Below the pieces are notes generated by a model. That model searched no databases. It had not been told where the DNA came from and saw only the letters and a list, made by a program, of their open reading frames with translations. A stretch of 64,000 nucleotides of DNA from Glossina fuscipes (Eukaryota; Arthropoda; Insecta; Diptera; Glossinidae), in the NCBI RefSeq assembly GCF_014805625.2, contig NW_023998433.1, forward strand, positions 2,466,169-2,530,168, written 5' to 3'. The position numbers and the translations under genes were made by a program. Below, piece by piece: positions 1 to 14,600 of this stretch (position 1 is its first letter; each line of letters begins with the position of its first letter).

Positions 1-266
1 CTAAGTAAAAAAACAAATTTGTTAAAAATTACAAAAAATGATTTTTAAAATATGATTTTCATTTTTACTTTCGTGTTCACAAAGAGTCATTAAAATATTA
101 ATTTTTCTCTGAACAAATAAATAGAAGAGAAGAAAAAAAGTAGAAGCAATTTTTTCAAATTTTTTTTCTATTTATTTTAGAAAAATGAAGAGTTTCAAAT
201 GAAATTAAAAATAAATGAAATATTTATGAATAATTTTTATACGTTTACGTTTTCCTATTTCTCCCC

Positions 267-311
<45 letters not shown>

Positions 312-2529
312 TATATCACACGCTAGTAATTAAATATTTATTTAAATTAAAAAAAGCAAAAGCAAAAAATATGATAAAACTGTTGAAATAACCTCAATGC
401 ATGACACTGACAATATTGACCGTAATGCTGATGATATGAATGTTAATAATTTGCATGCATATGCATGCATATATAACTAGGTATATACACAGCTGAGCAT
501 AACATATACCAACACATTTACATGATTAATAAATAAAAAAAAAAGTCCTACTTTATCACCACACTTGAGATTCCGTTACCCTATATACATATTCTCTACG
601 TAGACTTGCTTTATAACAGCAGTCCAACCACATTGTTATACGGATATATATGTATTTACGTAATGTATGTGTGCGGGCGGTTCTTTACTGCTGTTTTTTA
701 TGGTTTTTCGTTTTCGTTTTTTTTTTTAACCGCAGCAACTTGTAAATAATAAATTACTCAGAAAAATTGCTAACGTACACTTTACTCATTTATTTATTTA
801 TATGTCAACTATGATGAATATAAAAATTGTGATTTGGATCTTTGCTAACATTTGACTCTAAAATCGTCCTGAAGGCAAACATTTGAAATAATTTAGCAAG
901 CGTAAATTCATTATTCGACATAAAAGCCAAAGTCTGAAGATCACTCCCGATATAACGCTTTATTTTGCGACATGTGAAAAAGGTTTGTAATCTTCAAAAT
1001 TTCTCCACAAAAATCGTTGGGTAACAGCACTTCAGCTATCTGCATTGATGTGAAAAATTTGAATTTGAATTGATGCTTCGAGCCCTTGCCTCTCCAAACG
1101 TTCTTACAAAGCGCTAACCTTTATATAGAAAAAGCGCCTAATTTTCAATATTTCACAATAGGAAATGGTTCATAACGGTAATTTGACATAGAAATCAATT
1201 TTATAAAATTTGGATCACGTACGTCTATTTTTTGTACCACACACCTATAAGGGTACTCGTGAAAAGTAAGCATTTCAATAACAACAAACTTTAATTTTTA
1301 GCAAGTAAAAAGTAATGGGAAATTAATTTTGCTAAATTTGAACCACGGCAGATCGGTATGATTTATATAGACACAACGTATAATATTTGGTATTTGATCA
1401 CAAATATAAAAGCGGACTTGTATTAAGTCAAGTGGTCTAAGCTATTCGGCTTTGCTCGATTATAGTGGGTTTGCTTGTTTTGCTCATGCTCTCCTCATCG
1501 TAAATTGCTATTTCTTCACGAAAAGGAAATCGAAAATCGGAAAAGAAACTGTCGCTCATATCATTCCGGACTCTCTCGCAAAAGACTATTGTAATCCCTT
1601 GAAACAAAATCTGAATTCTCAGTGTCCTTTCCCCTACAAATATAGGAATATTGTTGTGCTCATTTATGCTTATCTCATCCCGATTATATTAATTTGACCC
1701 TGAGAATTCAGTTAAGAATTTAAAAAAATGATTTTCAGCCATATTATGTAAATCTGTTAGGGATAATACTGTAAAATTACTGCTGCATATTGAACTGAAA
1801 AAAGGCCGTGATGGTTACGTATTATGTTCAACATTTCACATAATTGCTAGGTTTGAATTTTTCCCGGATTTTATAAACTGAATTTCCTCATAAATTTACA
1901 CTAACAATATTTCATAACACTTTGTGGTCAGTACACTGAGATGACGGCAACGGCATTCAGCGACGTTTGCTTGTCAATGTTTTTGCCAAGGCTTCAGGAA
2001 GCTTATGTGCGGTCAGATTAATATAGGTAAGCAACCTCATAATGACTAGGATTATGCAAGTCTTAACCTGTTGCAGCTATCTTTAAACTTTACGTGATTT
2101 TATGCAAAGTGCTGCAAGAAACAAAAGTATGCAAAACCCATATTTAAAACGAAATAAGGAAATGAAGTTTTGTGGGAGTTGATTATTGCGCACACAACGC
2201 CTAAGTTGAAAACACACAAAAGATTCCTAATTTTCTTGTTAAAATTGAACCTTAACTGATATGCTTCGGAGCAATCTTGCGAAAAGGCATTGTATAGTTC
2301 TAACGAAAGTCTCGGTTAAATTTTTGTGTTAATTTATAAATTGTAGCGAGTTTAAAACTTTTTGCTTCTTGGAGTTACTTCAATTATTCATCATTTGCGG
2401 TGATACATTTTATCATATGTGACACAGTACAGCATTCTCGTCCTTTTTGAACATTTATTTGTATATATTCATACGCATGGCATGCATTTGACGCTTATTT
2501 AATTTAATTTCAATTCATTTCATTTAAAG
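1..2529. other. Intronic sequence upstream of the first visible exon
   Basis: AT-rich DNA with no exon that I can support. It holds a TA microsatellite near 271-316, poly(A/T) runs and no long coding-like frame. The N-terminal half of CUB1 must lie upstream, because nothing here encodes its conserved cysteine, NYP-type and C-x-W-type motifs. The stretch ends in a pyrimidine/AT tract leading to the acceptor at 2528-2529. Confidence 0.6.
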
Positions 2530-2634
2530 CTTAGCGAACTGGGACGTCCATTCACTGGCGGCTCATGGTGTGGCAAAGCCACTGGACCGCAATTGTATTT
2601 TAGTGAAACATCAACGGTGACAGCTTCAGTTAAG
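2530..2634 (+). CDS. Exon 1 of window: C-terminal part of CUB1
   Basis: Encodes 35 residues beginning LSELGRPFTGGSWCGKATG. The W-C-G followed by P-Q-L-Y-F and S-x-V-T-A-S-V is the late CUB segment in which the last conserved cysteine precedes the final beta strands. The donor is AAG|GTAAAT after 2634 and leaves phase 0. Two acceptors are possible: AAAG ending at 2529 (used here) and CTTAG ending at 2534. They differ by 5 nt, so the phase of the exon upstream of the window decides. The reading frame from GAA at 2536 onward is secure. Confidence 0.75.
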
Positions 2635-5600
2635 GTAAATTTTTACTATCTATATCATCTCTTTCTCTCTTCGATTGTAATTATGTAAAAAAAAAAAAAA
2701 TTTTTATCATTTTGATATATAAATGACCGATGACACTGATGTGTTGTGCTTATGGTAAACCATTGCAAAAAAAAAAAAAAAAAAAACAAGTAAGAAAATT
2801 ATATCTTTTATACCCGTCACCTATCCTAAAATAGACAAAAGAAGTAAAAAAAACAAAATTTTCATGCTTTATAATATAAGGTGGATGCAGCTAATTTTTG
2901 TTACTTTCAAAATAAAAGTTTTTGTCTGGATAGGCATGTGGGCGCTGTGTACGTGTCACTTGACAAGTTTGGGTCACTTCCAAATTCTTTTGCAATTCTT
3001 CATTATCACTGACGGGGGAACGTTTCCCCAAAATGTCGCACAGCTACGCAAATAACTAAATGGACAGACGAAGAGACGGATATGTGTAGCTGCGTTACAA
3101 ATTTGAAACTGGCCAAGTATTTATATACTTTGCGGGGTTTTTGAAGCTTGTTTCTACGCGTTATAAAGGTATTGAAAAAAAATTAAGTTTTGATACACTA
3201 TAATAATGGGTAAGCGTAGTCAATTTTTTCCATTTTTGCGCACAGATTCTACATAGAATATGCGTTCAAATATGTGTATATTTATTTGCTATAATTCATG
3301 AGTAATAAGCAAAAAACCAATTTTTCATTACTTTTGAAGAACAGAAGTGTTCTCAGTTCACGTGATGCTGTGGACGCTTTCTTCGACCGATTTGGTCCAT
3401 TTTCAATACCGAACTGCGTGCAAGAACTTCCAGTGTTTGTGCCAAATTACAAGTCGGTAGCTCTCATTTTGCGCCCAGGAGGATATTTATAACAGACTTT
3501 GCATAGACGGACAGACGGACAAGCTTGAATTGATTTAGAATTTGATGCCGATCAGGAATATATATACTTTGTAAACTCATCCTTCAGTGATGGGTAGCAA
3601 AATAATAAGCTCATTATGGAAATACTAGAGAGAGGTAGCAACAAGCTACCACTGCAAAAATATATGAAAACTCTTTATCAGTTATTGTAATATTTCGGAT
3701 AGAATTATTCCATCCATTTATCGTTTAGTTGAAGATCTTCAAGAAAAAGCCTCCACAATATACATATTGTTGCGAAAAACCCATATTTAGTACTTCAAGT
3801 TTTCATAAAAATTAGCCAATTTTTGAAGACATCAAACTCCAAAAGCGTGCCATTCTTCATTATATAAGCAAATATTGCACATTTGGTATTTAAGCAAAGT
3901 ATTTGCAGTGGGCAGTGGGTCAGTCGAGTCAAGATAGTTGAATTGAAATATTTGAAAGGACAAGACGAGAAAGCGTTGCAAATATAAGTTTTTGTAAATA
4001 ATTTTTATACTATCCCGCAAATCAAAAGGCAGTGGTACGAATTTCATTGCAAAAGGAGTTGGATAAAAACGCAAAATCACAAAAGAATCTTTCACTTTAC
4101 AATATCATGACTAGAACATATAGCTATTGAGAACGTTTCTACGGTCCTAAAAGTGTTCACAATAAGGCCTATCCTCAGTCTATTATCTTTAAATTAAAGC
4201 TGAACCGACACTTTTATGCAAAAAGCCCTTAATGATGCGATTCACATTTCAAAACGTATATTCATTCCAATTAAAAGTCTTATAACATATATTAACCCTT
4301 GATTAGTGACGGACTTTGATTCGTCCATGTATGTGTCTATTATTTGTTAGAATTTTGAAAAATTATAAAAAGATCCAAAACCTAGAATTTTGAAAGTATG
4401 CTCACAACTTTCATCTTATGACCTTCATCTTATGTTTTGATCTGTGATTATCGCTAAAAATAAGGTTTGTCAAGACTCTAGTTTTTTCATTGTGTTGTAA
4501 TATTCGTTCATGTTTTTATAATCTGCCGATCAATTATAAAATAACGTTTGCAAACTATCCATGTGGGCCCTTTCAATTGTCTTGAAAAGAAAATCCATTG
4601 AAAGTTTTTAGGAGAATGTTTCAAGTTTTCGCCTATAGAAAGACTTTCTAAAGAGTTTTGGATCAAAAAAAAAAAAAAATTAATAAAAAAGTATGAGAAA
4701 ACAGCTCTCTACAGGAAGGAGCGGATCACATATCGTTTTAGGGACTACGCTGCGAAAATCAAAATTTCATATCTTTCACTTGTTGTTTTAAACAGGAAGG
4801 TCCAACGCACCACATAGATTGTAGAGATATCGAGTTGTTGTTAATCACTTTCGGTGAGCAATGAATTTATTGAAAAACCGAAAAGTTGCTCGCAGCGTTA
4901 GCTATCCAATATTCGCCTTGAAGTGTGTACAGATGTAGCTGCCTTACTTGTTGTTAAATATTCATATTTTGAAAATGTTATCTTAACATTTTCTGCCACA
5001 TTTATTACCTATTGTTTAAGGAATAAGAGACGAAGAAAATAAATGAAATTTATGGGAAAAATTGAAAAGAAAAGTTTAAATTACTTTACTGCAAATCACT
5101 TATGCATCGCATTGTAAAATAACCAAGTATTCATTTTTTAACTGTTATCTTGAAAACAAAAGGCGGAAGGAGATAAAGAGCTGGACAAGCAAAGAAAGAG
5201 AAGGAAAGCGATACAAAGACAAGAAGAAAATACTTGATATTTAAACGTTTTGTTTTACATAATCTTTTTCTTATATATATATATACAAATATTTAGATGC
5301 ATATATGTTGATTATTATTGAATTTGTTGTAATTACATTTTACAGGTATTTCATCCACCGAGAAACCTGCAAGAGGAAAAACCATTTGAATTCAGTATAA
5401 GATATAAATTTATAAGTCAGTCGGATGCTGTTGTCAGGTAAGTAGAGCAAGCAGACAATTGATAAAGTTTATATATGGTATTGCAAACACACATATATAA
5501 ATACATTCTTTTTTGTATATGTTATTATTATTTTTATGTATTCTTGTTTTTTTTTTTTTTTTTTTTTTTTTGCTTAATTTTTATTTTATTTTATTTTACA

Positions 5601-8600
5601 TTCGTTTATTTTACTGCTACTCTTCTAAATTATAAAATTGATTGTTGTCGTTAGCTGAGGTGGCAAAAGTAATAACATATATATGCACTACGATAATAAT
5701 AACAATAAACTGAATGTGTATACATTGTACGTATTTGTGTTGTTAAATGTTATATTTGTTTGGCACATAATAAAATTCATAGATAAACTAACTCCCAGAG
5801 TATAAAAGCCAGAGTTACATGCCGACATTGTTACCAAAACAAGCAAGTGAGCAAGCAAGCAGGCAGGCAGGCAGGCAGGCACATAGGCAGGCAAGCACGC
5901 AAGCAAGCTTGCAAAGGAGAATAGAAAAAAATAATGTAACAACAACAACATCTAGAATAGTAGTCAGTCATGTGTAACTAATTCACACATGAAATATATG
6001 TACACACAAGTATTGGCACGCATACACATAACCAAATTGTTTAGTTTATTATCTTAACTTATAAAAATATTTTGCGCATATTTGCTCGCATTTGCACGCA
6101 TTTGAGCATATGCTTTTAACCGATGTAATGTTGGATCTTTGAGATACATTCATTTCCATTCTCTTAAGTCATTTTTTTACCCTTTTTTTTTATAAATGTT
6201 TTAGATATAAATGCATAGACATTAAAAAAAAAAAAAAAAAGAAAACAAACAAATACTTATGTTTGCATATGTGTATACGTAACAATATCTGTAGTTGTAT
6301 AGATATGTATACATATATAAACGTGTAAGTGTATTTGTGTGACAAGCTTGTATGTTGACACTTTTTGTAAAGAACTTTTTGCACTACTTCCTTCTTTTTT
6401 TTTTTTTTTTTTACTATCAAAGCATCGTACATCAATCTAGTAAATGACAATTGTAATTCTCTCATATCTGATTGTTTGTCTTTTGAATTTGTTTTGCAAG
6501 ATTGCAATTGTTTGCATGGGCAAGTATTAAATTTTGAAAGCTTAAGCACATTTACCATTGTGTACAATTTTCAAATACTTTAATCTAAGGGCTCTCCATT
6601 TACTCAAACGATAGCTCGTAGATGAGGAAATGTATTTCAATCATTTATCCGAGAGAAGAAAAAATTGATTTCTGTTCTTTCGCCTTTTGTTTTTGTATCT
6701 TTTCGGTTGTTTTTGTTATGTTATAGAGATTTGTAATTTTTCTAAACTTGTTTTTTCACAAGAAAGAAAAAAAAAAAAAAAAGAAGAAAACAAATTGTTA
6801 TTTTTCTTGAATTACTTTATAACTGATACATTCATGTTTATATAATGGTCAATAGAAATAAATTCTTTTTTTTATTGTTGTAATGCAAGTAAGCAATCAA
6901 TTCATTTTTCTAAGCAAAATTGTATCCACTTAGTCGACAAAAAAAATTTATTAAAGCAATAGTGTTCGACTGCTTTCAGGTATGGCCTACCGGACAAGCC
7001 ACTTGAATTGGGACGAGTAACGCCCGGTACTTACTGTACGCGGCAATTTGATGAATGCTATCGCAACAAATGCCGTTTACAAAGTCCAAATTATCCAGGA
7101 ATGTATCCCAGAAATGTAACCTGTTATTGGACGATACGACAGAAAGAAGTTCCTACCAGTAAACATGCCATGATAGCTGTGAGCCAAGAAAATCAACATA
7201 AAGCATTAGTTAAGAGGTATTAAAAACATAATTTAATTGTAAGCGTTTACGTTTAGGGAAGGGCACATCTAGCAGTACTCAATATTAATATGATATAGCA
7301 TAAATTTCTGTAACAAGTGACTATCATGTGCGTCCACTAGAGACTTTTTCTGAATTAATTACTCCACTTTACACTTACAATTTCATTTCACGTTTCATTT
7401 TCATTTGCTTCTTGACAATCACAATAGAATTATGCCAAATTGTAAACGATAAGCTCTGACATTTCGGTATAGATTTTTTTCATGCAACCATCTTTATATG
7501 CTATATGGAAATCTCAAAATTTCCTCAAGTCAAGATATATGGCCTGATTTGAACGGTTTGATATACAATTGTCTATAACTGAAAGATAAAGAATAACTAG
7601 TGCAGGTAAAAAAAATCAAAAATTAAAGACTGGCAACGAATTTTAATTGATATTTTTGGGAAATTGAAAACTCAACCCCCTACTAAGAAAACATTTCAAA
7701 TAAGTTGCCTCATCGAAAAAGAAACGATAGAAAGATGAATCATCTGATAATAGCTAGGATGAAGGGCAGCTTTGTTCCAATCTGATCTAACGATGGCCAT
7801 TCATTGTCGTACATGTCAAAATAAATTACAAAAACGAACATTCATGCCGTTAATGCCGTGACCTCTTTGATCATTTTGAGATGAAAAAATATAATCCAGT
7901 CCTTAAACCTACCAAAATGACGAACGGCGAATCGTGTGGAGTTAAGTTGGTGCAATCATGCCAGAAATCGAAAAGTAAATCTAACGATATTTTAATTTTA
8001 CAGTGGTAGACCACTTACGAAAAATCTTATATCGTTTGGTATTGCGAGATTCTGTCAGAGCAACTTCTCCTTTCCCATTCGAACATCTTAAGAGAGGGCT
8101 CGCGAATCATTTTCAAGCAAAGAAAAGTTTAATATAGGGAGAAGTGGAGTGTGTCTTTTGCAATTTATAAAAGATTAATATATAGATGATGATAACCGGT
8201 ATCGAAAATTTTGCTCCAAGCTGCTTATAATGATTTAGTTTTTTTTTTTTTTTCTGGCTTCAACTAATTGTTATTATTTTTTTCTTTAACAGGTCGATTG
8301 CTAGTTTTAATAAAACCTCACGTTCAATACGTGCTTGGTCCGATTGCACTGGTGAACGTGATCATTTAATATTCTATGATGGTAGTTCAACAAATGATCC
8401 AGTATTGGCAAAATACTGTGGCGGTGATTGGCTACCACGTGTGGTATCGCGGTAAGTAATCTTTAAATTAAACGAAATTAATGAAAAAAAAACCCAAAAA
8501 AATAAAAGAAAAAAAAAAAAAAACAAAATCAGCATGAAATGCAAAAGTAAAAGCTTTAACACCAGGCATACTACGTGCTTATTAAGGCATGCAGCAGCAA

Positions 8601-11600
8601 CAACAATAAACCACCAGCAGCACCTCGCTAAACAGCTATGTTATTTATTTAACTTGTATTTCAATTTTTTTTTAAGCGTCATGCTTCCATTTACCTGTAA
8701 CCTCTTTAAGCATGCATATTGAAGCCAAGTAATAAGTTGCTATAACCAAACATAGCGATTATATCGAAATGTGTTTTAAATGTTTATGCAGTGTGGGAAA
8801 CCATATTCCGCTGAAAATGAAATCCTTCTGGCGCTGCTATGTTGTTAAAAAAAATTCTTCGTTTAGCTTATGCTTTTCGCAACTAATTCAATTTTAGTTA
8901 ATGTGATTAAAGCGCGTCTGGTTTATAATTATTCAATGCTTTTTAAAGGGCATAAAAGCTTAGAGGTACCGGGAAGGTGAAGGAATTTTGCAAATTTGAC
9001 AACGTATTGAAAAAATTTTATAATTTCACTTTTTCAATTTCTCTCCTTACATAGCTCAGACTAAATTTTTCAAATCAAGACCATAAGCATCTAGAAATTG
9101 AACATGATATTCTAATGTCAGAATTAGGTACGAGTAATTTGTTGACAAGATTGCTACAACATGTGCAACATTTGCACAGTGCTGCACCCTCCGGTTACTT
9201 TCGATGTGAATTTGTCTCAAAGATTCAAAATTGCATTAATATGCCGCAGAATGCCTCTTTCTTCAATTTCAAAGTAATCTAAATGCGCAAAATCGCTAAG
9301 GAAGGTTATGACGCTTGCGTCGTATAAATGAAAAGGAAATTTTTAATCGAATATAAAAATTTAGATTTTACTTTAACACGAAGAAGATAGTTTTTTATAA
9401 GGCAGTCATCTCATCTATTCATTTATCGATTGAATGACCTCCTTAATCGGCTGTGACTAAGATTAGATGACCACGCAAAATCATACCTAATCCTCGGCTT
9501 GTTCAATCAAGCATTCCATTACATTTTTCGTTTGGGAATCCCGCGGTTTTTGATATTTTATTAATATCTCTTCTTCTTATTTTACGTATTTTTCATTTTC
9601 ACACCACTTCGAAACAAAGTGCAGTACAATACTGATTTATATTGTCAAATACATTTATCTGATAAGAATTACGATTACCAGATCAGCATTATGTAAAATA
9701 TAAAAGAAGAAGAGGCGAACTAGCATCGAATAAGAAAAGAAGCTTCTGACATAAAAAGCAGATTTTATTTCTCATATACGCAAAAGTTAATTCCTTGCGC
9801 TATTCTTCATTATAACTGCAATAAAATAAATAGAGCTCCAGGAATAGCGAAAGGTGTATAAAATAACTATATAAAAAATTATATGTGTCTGTGAATTGAA
9901 AGGGGAACATTTTTACCCAACAAATTGTGTAAGCGTAATAATAGAATAACAAATGTGATGATATTGTTATCCATCAAAATACTATCATAGGCAAGGCCTC
10001 TTAGAATTCTAGCGCTTATATACAGGCATTTCTTGAAGAATAATTGGTTCACAAATAACTCTTAAATGAAGAGAGCATAACAGAATCAAATGGAAAATAT
10101 TTAACATAAAATACATGAAGAACATTTTTATTAACATGATATATATTATAACGTAAGCAGTAGAAAGGTAAGCAGGCGTTTGGTTATGATTGATTAGCTA
10201 ACTTTCTTTAACTCATTTGTCTGATTTTGGGCTTAATTTAGAGGCGAACAGAAACTTAACAAATTTAACTTGCATTCGTTTTTAGCTTTAAAACCCGGAG
10301 CAGAATGGCATGGGTAAATCAGTTCATGTGACTTTGCTGACTTCTTAACTGCTGCTTGTTTCCATGCTTTACAACAATTCCAAATATTTAATATGTTACC
10401 TAACAGAGTGGCTTAAGGGTCAACGCAGTCATTTACATATATTTTTAACTAATTATTAGCATTCAGAATTTTTTCAAAGTTTTGTTGGAAATTATTCGTC
10501 CTAAGTAAAAGAAGAAGATAACCAAAAGCGAAAGTAACTGTAAGACCTTCAATTAAAATTTTTTAGATAACTTTCCCACAAAATGAAGAGATTAGATTAG
10601 GGTTATTGTAAACGAAAGCATATAAATTTCACTTTCAGCAAACTGAAGAGATATTGGTTGACTGTGGCCGACTTGACTCTGAGAAATAGTCAAACAAAAT
10701 TGCAAATCAATGCTTGCCATTGATAATGAGTCAAAACTTTGTTTATCCTAATTTTTTTTTTTTTTTCATTTTTGATGACTTCATTTCTCTCATATTTAAG
10801 CCGTGAAAATTTCTCATTTCGCTTGAGACGCCTTCAAAATATGGTACTTTCATGCGTCAATAGAAAAAACTACTCCAAGCAATTCATTCTTGGGGTTCGG
10901 AAATAAAAAAACAGTCGTTAGACGCCATATCTGGGCAATGAGGCGACTGACTCATTAATTCAATTTTCTGAAACTTTAAATAGAGGGTTGTTAGAGGAGG
11001 TGCGTAAGAGCTCACGTTTGCTTGTTTATATTATTGCAGCAAACGTTATCCGCACAAAAACGGTTGTGTACTATTCGGAATTGATGGCTCTATGTTTGTC
11101 GAAAGACGCTGTTGCTGCATGATCATATTTTGCGAAAACACATGCAACCATTTGCTTCGATGAGCATCGAGTGCGAGCAACTTATTATGGATTTGATCAT
11201 CTTCAAACACTCATAAAATCGACTTTTGTTCACTTTCCGGCCCATACAAGTGGATCCATGATTCGTCATATATACCGATTGAGGCACCACTACTGTATTT
11301 CTCAATCATTCGTTTGCAACAACCAGAATTCGAAACGAGAATTTTTTTTAGATTTCGTAAAATGGAACCCAGTGGAACCCATCGAGAATTCTTTTTCATT
11401 CAATTAGCATAAAATATTTTATATATGCTGATTGAACTAATGCCTAAGGTTGCCTTAAAATGTCAGTCTTTCATCATTTTGTTCTTGCAATATATTAATG
11501 TTTTTTAGATGAACAAGTGATTTTAGACTACCTTCCCACAATATAACTCGTTATAGTAGCCTTTCAAAATGGCAAGGGGTTATGCTTCTGTGTCACTGCT

Positions 11601-14600
11601 AATAAATCGTCGCAGGAAAATTTCGACGAGTTAATTGCATTTTTTCGTTGGGATACAATTTTCGTCAAATCGTTAATATTTTCTGGCGAAGTTTATGAAA
11701 CTTAATACGTCAGATAGATATTCTTCTATTTATAGACCTCATAATGTTTCTGATGCCTGATGTCTGGGCTCTCTTCTTTCAAATACTGTGCGTAGAATGA
11801 AGACATTCGTGTACGTGTATATTCCGTATAGTAATGTATAATTAATAACTACGCTTTTCCGGCTTATTTTAACCGCACAATAACGAAACGAAGAAAACGC
11901 AACTCATGCTGAAAGTTCTTATGTGAAAACTATGAAAAATATGTTCTACTTTTGAAAATTAAAAATGTAAATACGTTTTGTTCATTGTTCTTATTGCATT
12001 TCTACTTTAGGAGAAAGCATTAAACATATTCTGGCAGTTTGCCTCGAAAAATGACTTTCCTTGTTTTGTTGTATTCCTCTACTTTGGGTCCTCGCCGTGT
12101 TTTTGTTTCCTTTCATTTCTTAGCATTCATAAATTGAAATTCAATTAAGTACAACACAAAGTGAATTGAGATTAATTCTGGACTTTTATACTGTAGGCTG
12201 TTACTGCTGCCGATCTTTTAGATTATATTTTATACATTTTCCGGCTCTTCTGTCTACTGTAAACTAGCTTAAAGTTAGTTTTAAGAAAAGTTTTGATATA
12301 TTTCTTGTATATTTTTTTTTTTTTTTTTTGGTTTTTGATATTAATTAAAAATGAAGAAACAAAGAATCCAGAAAGAAGAAACAACAAACCGTACGCCAAG
12401 CAACACATAACAACGATTCATAAAATTTGAAATTCACTCAGTTTTTCGCTCGATGCAAAAGAAAAGAGAAAACAAATTCGTATTACTACCGTACAACACC
12501 AAGAAGATTTTAATGAGATTTGAAGTAATTTAGTTAATTAAAGAAAATGATATTGGATTTTGCCTTTTGAGGTTTCATTTCAGGATTAAAAGATTTTCAA
12601 ATTATTCTTGTCATTTTTATTATCGTAAATTCGATTTCGTTGAATTTTATTACTTTCCCTCTTCAATAGAAACGCGAAACCAAACAATACTCGATTATTT
12701 ATTTACTGTTTTGATGCATGTATAAAGCGTTCAATCAACGCAATATTCTGAATTCATTTGAAGCTTTTAATTTGCTTATCTATGCTTTTATACGTTCATC
12801 TGAACGCCGCTGTTGCAGTGGTCGTTAAGATAAATAGCGTACACTTGATACATTAAGTGCAGTAAAATGAAAACTTCGTAAAAGTCAAGCGATTTTTTCT
12901 CTTTTTTTTTTCATTTTAACTACGATTTTTATATCCAAAACCACTTGTGGTGCAAAGATATTGCGCGTTATGCATGCAATGACCAGAGATAGTCCCACCT
13001 TTTTTATACCGATCGATTCAGAAAGTGATTTTAAGCTACTCTGCCCAATTACCCGTCTCATATTCTTTTTAATTAACGTATAGGCTGCTATTTTTGAGAT
13101 ATTTTGATAACCAATTCTCGCGTAAGACCTTATTATGAAAACTTGTTATATAACTGCGTTCAATGGTGCCGGGTATTTAAGGGTGAATCGTGTATAACCT
13201 TTTTCCTCCGTTTAAACGAAACCATGTCATTGTGAGCAATACTATTTTGGCATTGAAAAATTATGCCTTCCTTATTGATCAATACTTGGGGGTTCATCTC
13301 AATCGTTCGCCCTAATTACGTTACCAATCGACATAGAAAGTCGAGTGAATCATTTGGCTGGATCGGAACAGCTCATGATGGTCGATCCCTAAACAATTGC
13401 CTATCTGTTCAAATCGTTCTTCCTTCGATTTTCCCTAATTTTTTGAAAATTTCTTTCAGTTTATCAACAAGTGGCCGACTAAAGCGCAACGTATATTCCA
13501 TATACTAATTGCAGCGGCGAAAACTTGCAGGCTATCTGACTGTTGCATTTTTTATATAAGCCTACGATACATTATCGCTTTTATCGAAGCGAATGTTTCA
13601 GAATGTAAGCTCGTTTTCAAAACGCAATTAAATTTGACTAAATTAGAAAACTTCACAATGTTTTTTAACGACCTATGAACTGCCTGCTTAAGACTTAGCG
13701 TTGCCAAAGTTAGCTGATTTGAAAGTCAAGTTTTTCTGTATTTGATACGTATGTACAATTGTATATATTGATTGACGGCTATAAGCCAAGCCTAGGAACG
13801 ATTCAGATCCCTTCGCGATTGTGCACATTTTAAGCAAAAAAAAAATGAAAACTTTTAATCCCTAAAAAATCCACACAAAACATTGTTTTAAGTCTTATAG
13901 TAAATCATAATTAGGATCAATTAAAACTTTATTACAAAAAGAGCATGACACGTGTACGAACACGCTCGTGATTACCAAAAGGGTTAATTTACTACCAAGT
14001 GAGCAAGAAGTTGGTTCATATATTTCGTAAGGCGCCCAAAATTTTATAAAGCTTCACAATTTTTATGCGTGTAAGTAAAGTTTTGGGCATAAAATATAGC
14101 AGTTCATGTTATCACTTCGCGAACTGCGGTGGCCGAATCTGGATGTTGATATCAAACATATAAAGAACAAACTCTTATTGATAATTGATATTGTTGTGCA
14201 TCGCAAAAATAGCAATGACTGCAGGAATAGAAAGATCCATTATGAACGAATACATCTTCACTTTCTAATGTTATGAACAAGATCGAAACTCTGGACTTAA
14301 AATTAATTCATAGTTTTAACTGCCGCCTTATGGTAATTGTGTAGTGCTTGTCAGTTGCGGCACTTACAAATATATTTATGGCCCATTTGAGATTCTCATT
14401 CACTTAAGTAACATTTAAAGTTTTGACTTTCGATTTCTTTACGTTGTAGCATGTTCAAAGTTGCAAAAAGCGAAGAGTTTCACTGCAAAGTCAGAGAAAA
14501 AGTTTTAAAATAAGTTTCTTCTACTTATTCTAACCTATAATTGAAAAAAAACTGAATTAGCTTCAATATTCTAATCTAGGGCATATATTGATCCGAAATC

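Noticed and set aside
1920..2035. Possible upstream exon ending at ATATAG|GTAAGC near 2027
   Set aside because: The donor-like motif is good, but the frame just before it runs into stops and the translation has none of the CUB motifs expected for the missing N-terminal half of CUB1.
5688..5951. Minus-strand 87-codon open frame rich in Leu, Ala, Cys and Pro
   Set aside because: It is generated by the GCAA/GGCA tandem repeat and has no domain or conserved features.
11030..11407. Stretch with L-L-L-H-D-H and overlapping open frames that hinted at another mariner
   Set aside because: The spacing and residues after L-L-H-D do not fit a D34D arrangement in any frame, and no inverted repeats were found.
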